A model generated the notes under the pieces. The model worked only from the letters and a program-made list of their open reading frames with translations. It ran no database searches and was not told the DNA's origin. Positions 13,923 through 14,457 of a stretch of 14,457 nucleotides of DNA are shown in pieces. Positions within the stretch are counted from its first letter, which is position 1. Each line of letters starts with the position of its first letter. Source of the DNA: Opitutia bacterium. Lineage in GTDB: Bacteria > Verrucomicrobiota > Verrucomicrobiia > Opitutales > UBA953. Made by a program: the position numbers and the translations under genes. Location: assembly GCA_947460445.1 (NCBI GenBank), contig CANHHS010000025.1, forward strand, positions 1 to 14,457, written 5' to 3'.

Positions 13923-14011
13923 TTTTTAGGCCTTAATTGCCGCAGGAATGAATACGATGGTTTGACGGGCTTTCTTCTTTCGCTTCTCCGCTGCAGTGAT
14001 AACATAGAGAG
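13923..14011. other. Intergenic stretch after the third sulfatase
   Basis: No terminator is visible after the sulfatase stop. The minus strand has a short open stretch encoding a Lys/Arg-rich piece (AEKRKKKARQTIVFIP) but no start codon, so I do not call a gene. Otherwise I see nothing here. Confidence 0.4.
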
Positions 14012-14131
14012 ATGTCCTCCTCTAAGAATACTTCTGTGCGAAAGCCGACGCGGTTTAAAACAAAGTCACCGCAAGCCCCGCGTCAGTCGCAACGTACAGG
14101 ACGTCAAGATAACGGTAAGCGTAAGCGCTAA
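14012..14131 (+). CDS. Putative small basic protein
   Basis: This 39-codon ORF starts with ATG and ends with TAA. The product is very basic, with 12 Lys/Arg, one Asp and no Glu, and rich in Ser and Gln. It opens MSSSKNTSVRKPTRFKTK and ends NGKRKR. A purine-rich TAGAGAG directly precedes the ATG but is too close to be a normal ribosome-binding site. Such compositions occur in small nucleic-acid-binding or ribosome-associated proteins, but I recognise no family. Length alone does not rule out chance. Confidence 0.4.
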   Translation: MSSSKNTSVRKPTRFKTKSPQAPRQSQRTGRQDNGKRKR

Positions 14132-14161
14132 AGGGTCTAGACGTTGGGCAGCTTACAGTAA

Positions 14162-14177
14162 CTTCGTATTTGCGAAG
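14162..14177. other. Short hairpin between the small ORF and the NPCBM gene
   Basis: CTTCG (14162-14166) and CGAAG (14173-14177) pair around six bases. The sequence after it has scattered T residues but no run, so a terminator is possible but weak. The rest of 14132-14234 shows no gene or convincing promoter. Confidence 0.25.
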
Positions 14178-14234
14178 CCGATTTCCTTGTAACTTTGCGT
14201 CGACTTGGCTGTCTTCTCGTAACCGCTTTATTCC

Positions 14235-14457
14235 ATGAATACTGTTTATGCCCGTATTGGCTTCTGTGTGTTGAGCCTTGCCCTGTCGCACGTTGCGGCG
14301 GCACCTGTTAAGCCAGCGGCCACTTCAAGTGCCTTTGCGGCACGCGATAAGGTCCGTATGGCTGAGATGAACGTGGATCTTAAAGGGGCCAAGGAACTCT
14401 ACCTCGTGGTCTCTGATCTTGGCAGTAATAATTCAGACTGGGCAGACTGGATTGAGC
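14235..14457 (+). CDS. Secreted NPCBM-domain protein (partial, cut by the right edge)
   Basis: Only the first 74 residues are in the window. Residues 1-23 are a signal peptide (MNTVYARIGFCVLSLALSHV, cleavage near AAA). After a Pro/Ala linker, the segment from about 44 on reads MNVDLKGAKELYLVVSDLG and then SDWADW. This matches the start of an NPCBM/NEW2 domain, a carbohydrate-binding-like beta-sandwich common in secreted proteins of planctomycetes and verrucomicrobia. Domains beyond it cannot be seen, so the full function is unknown. A role in glycan recognition would fit the neighbouring sulfatase and phosphoesterase. No strong ribosome-binding site precedes the ATG at 14235. Confidence 0.8.
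   Translation, partial: MNTVYARIGFCVLSLALSHVAAAPVKPAATSSAFAARDKVRMAEMNVDLKGAKELYLVVSDLGSNNSDWADWIE

Noticed and set aside
13926..14028. Minus-strand small gene with an AGGAGG ribosome-binding site
   Set aside because: The AGGAGG is the complement of Ser codons in the plus-strand ORF. The ATG that follows opens a frame running into the sulfatase, and the more protein-like frame has no start codon.

Overview
The window looks like a chromosomal segment from a member of the Verrucomicrobiota, probably an Opitutae-like lineage. The evidence is indirect: three secreted formylglycine-type sulfatases, an NPCBM-domain secreted protein, FabV as the enoyl-ACP reductase, and a short 76-residue L28. No rRNA or other phylogenetic marker is present, so the assignment is an inference. 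Base composition looks even, and no intact transposase, integrase, phage gene, tRNA or CRISPR array was seen.

Layout. Positions 1-1244 (minus) hold most of a secreted sulfatase that runs off the left edge. Upstream on the same strand are a small ORF resembling the arm-binding end of a tyrosine recombinase (1281-1529), a roughly 100-nt hairpin-rich leader (1559-1659) and a sigma70-like promoter (1723-1753). A second sulfatase (1817-3151, plus) converges on a minus-strand housekeeping block: rpoZ, smpB and trmL, with an 11-copy heptamer repeat between smpB and trmL. Divergent from rpoZ is rpmB (4829-5059) with a clear intrinsic terminator. Plus-strand genes follow: an aminotransferase, dgkA, fabV and parA. 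parA converges with a secreted coiled-coil protein (8873-9499, minus). That gene is divergent from a small GYF-like protein across an 18-bp perfect palindrome. An unrecognised 265-residue protein (9811-10608, minus) comes next. After a 276-bp AT-rich intergenic region lies a tight plus-strand pair: a Tat-exported metallophosphoesterase and a third sulfatase. The right end has a possible 39-residue basic peptide gene and the start of an NPCBM-domain secreted protein.

How the genes work together. The central part is ordinary core functions: tRNA modification, trans-translation, the RNA polymerase omega subunit, ribosome, lipid synthesis and recycling, and chromosome partitioning. The flanks carry exported hydrolases suited to removing sulfate and phosphate esters from polyanionic substrates, probably sulfated polysaccharides. 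The phosphoesterase and sulfatase at 10885-13922 are almost certainly cotranscribed.

Most unusual points. The third sulfatase keeps the Cys-x-Pro-Ser-Arg maturation motif but has GMWNLG where family members have GKWHLG, losing a Lys and a His of the active site. A structured leader plus an orphan integrase-arm-like ORF stands directly upstream of a sulfatase. TrmL has an insertion of about 35 residues near its knot. The heptamer array and several perfect inverted repeats are unexplained by the genes. No complete new multi-gene system is demonstrated.
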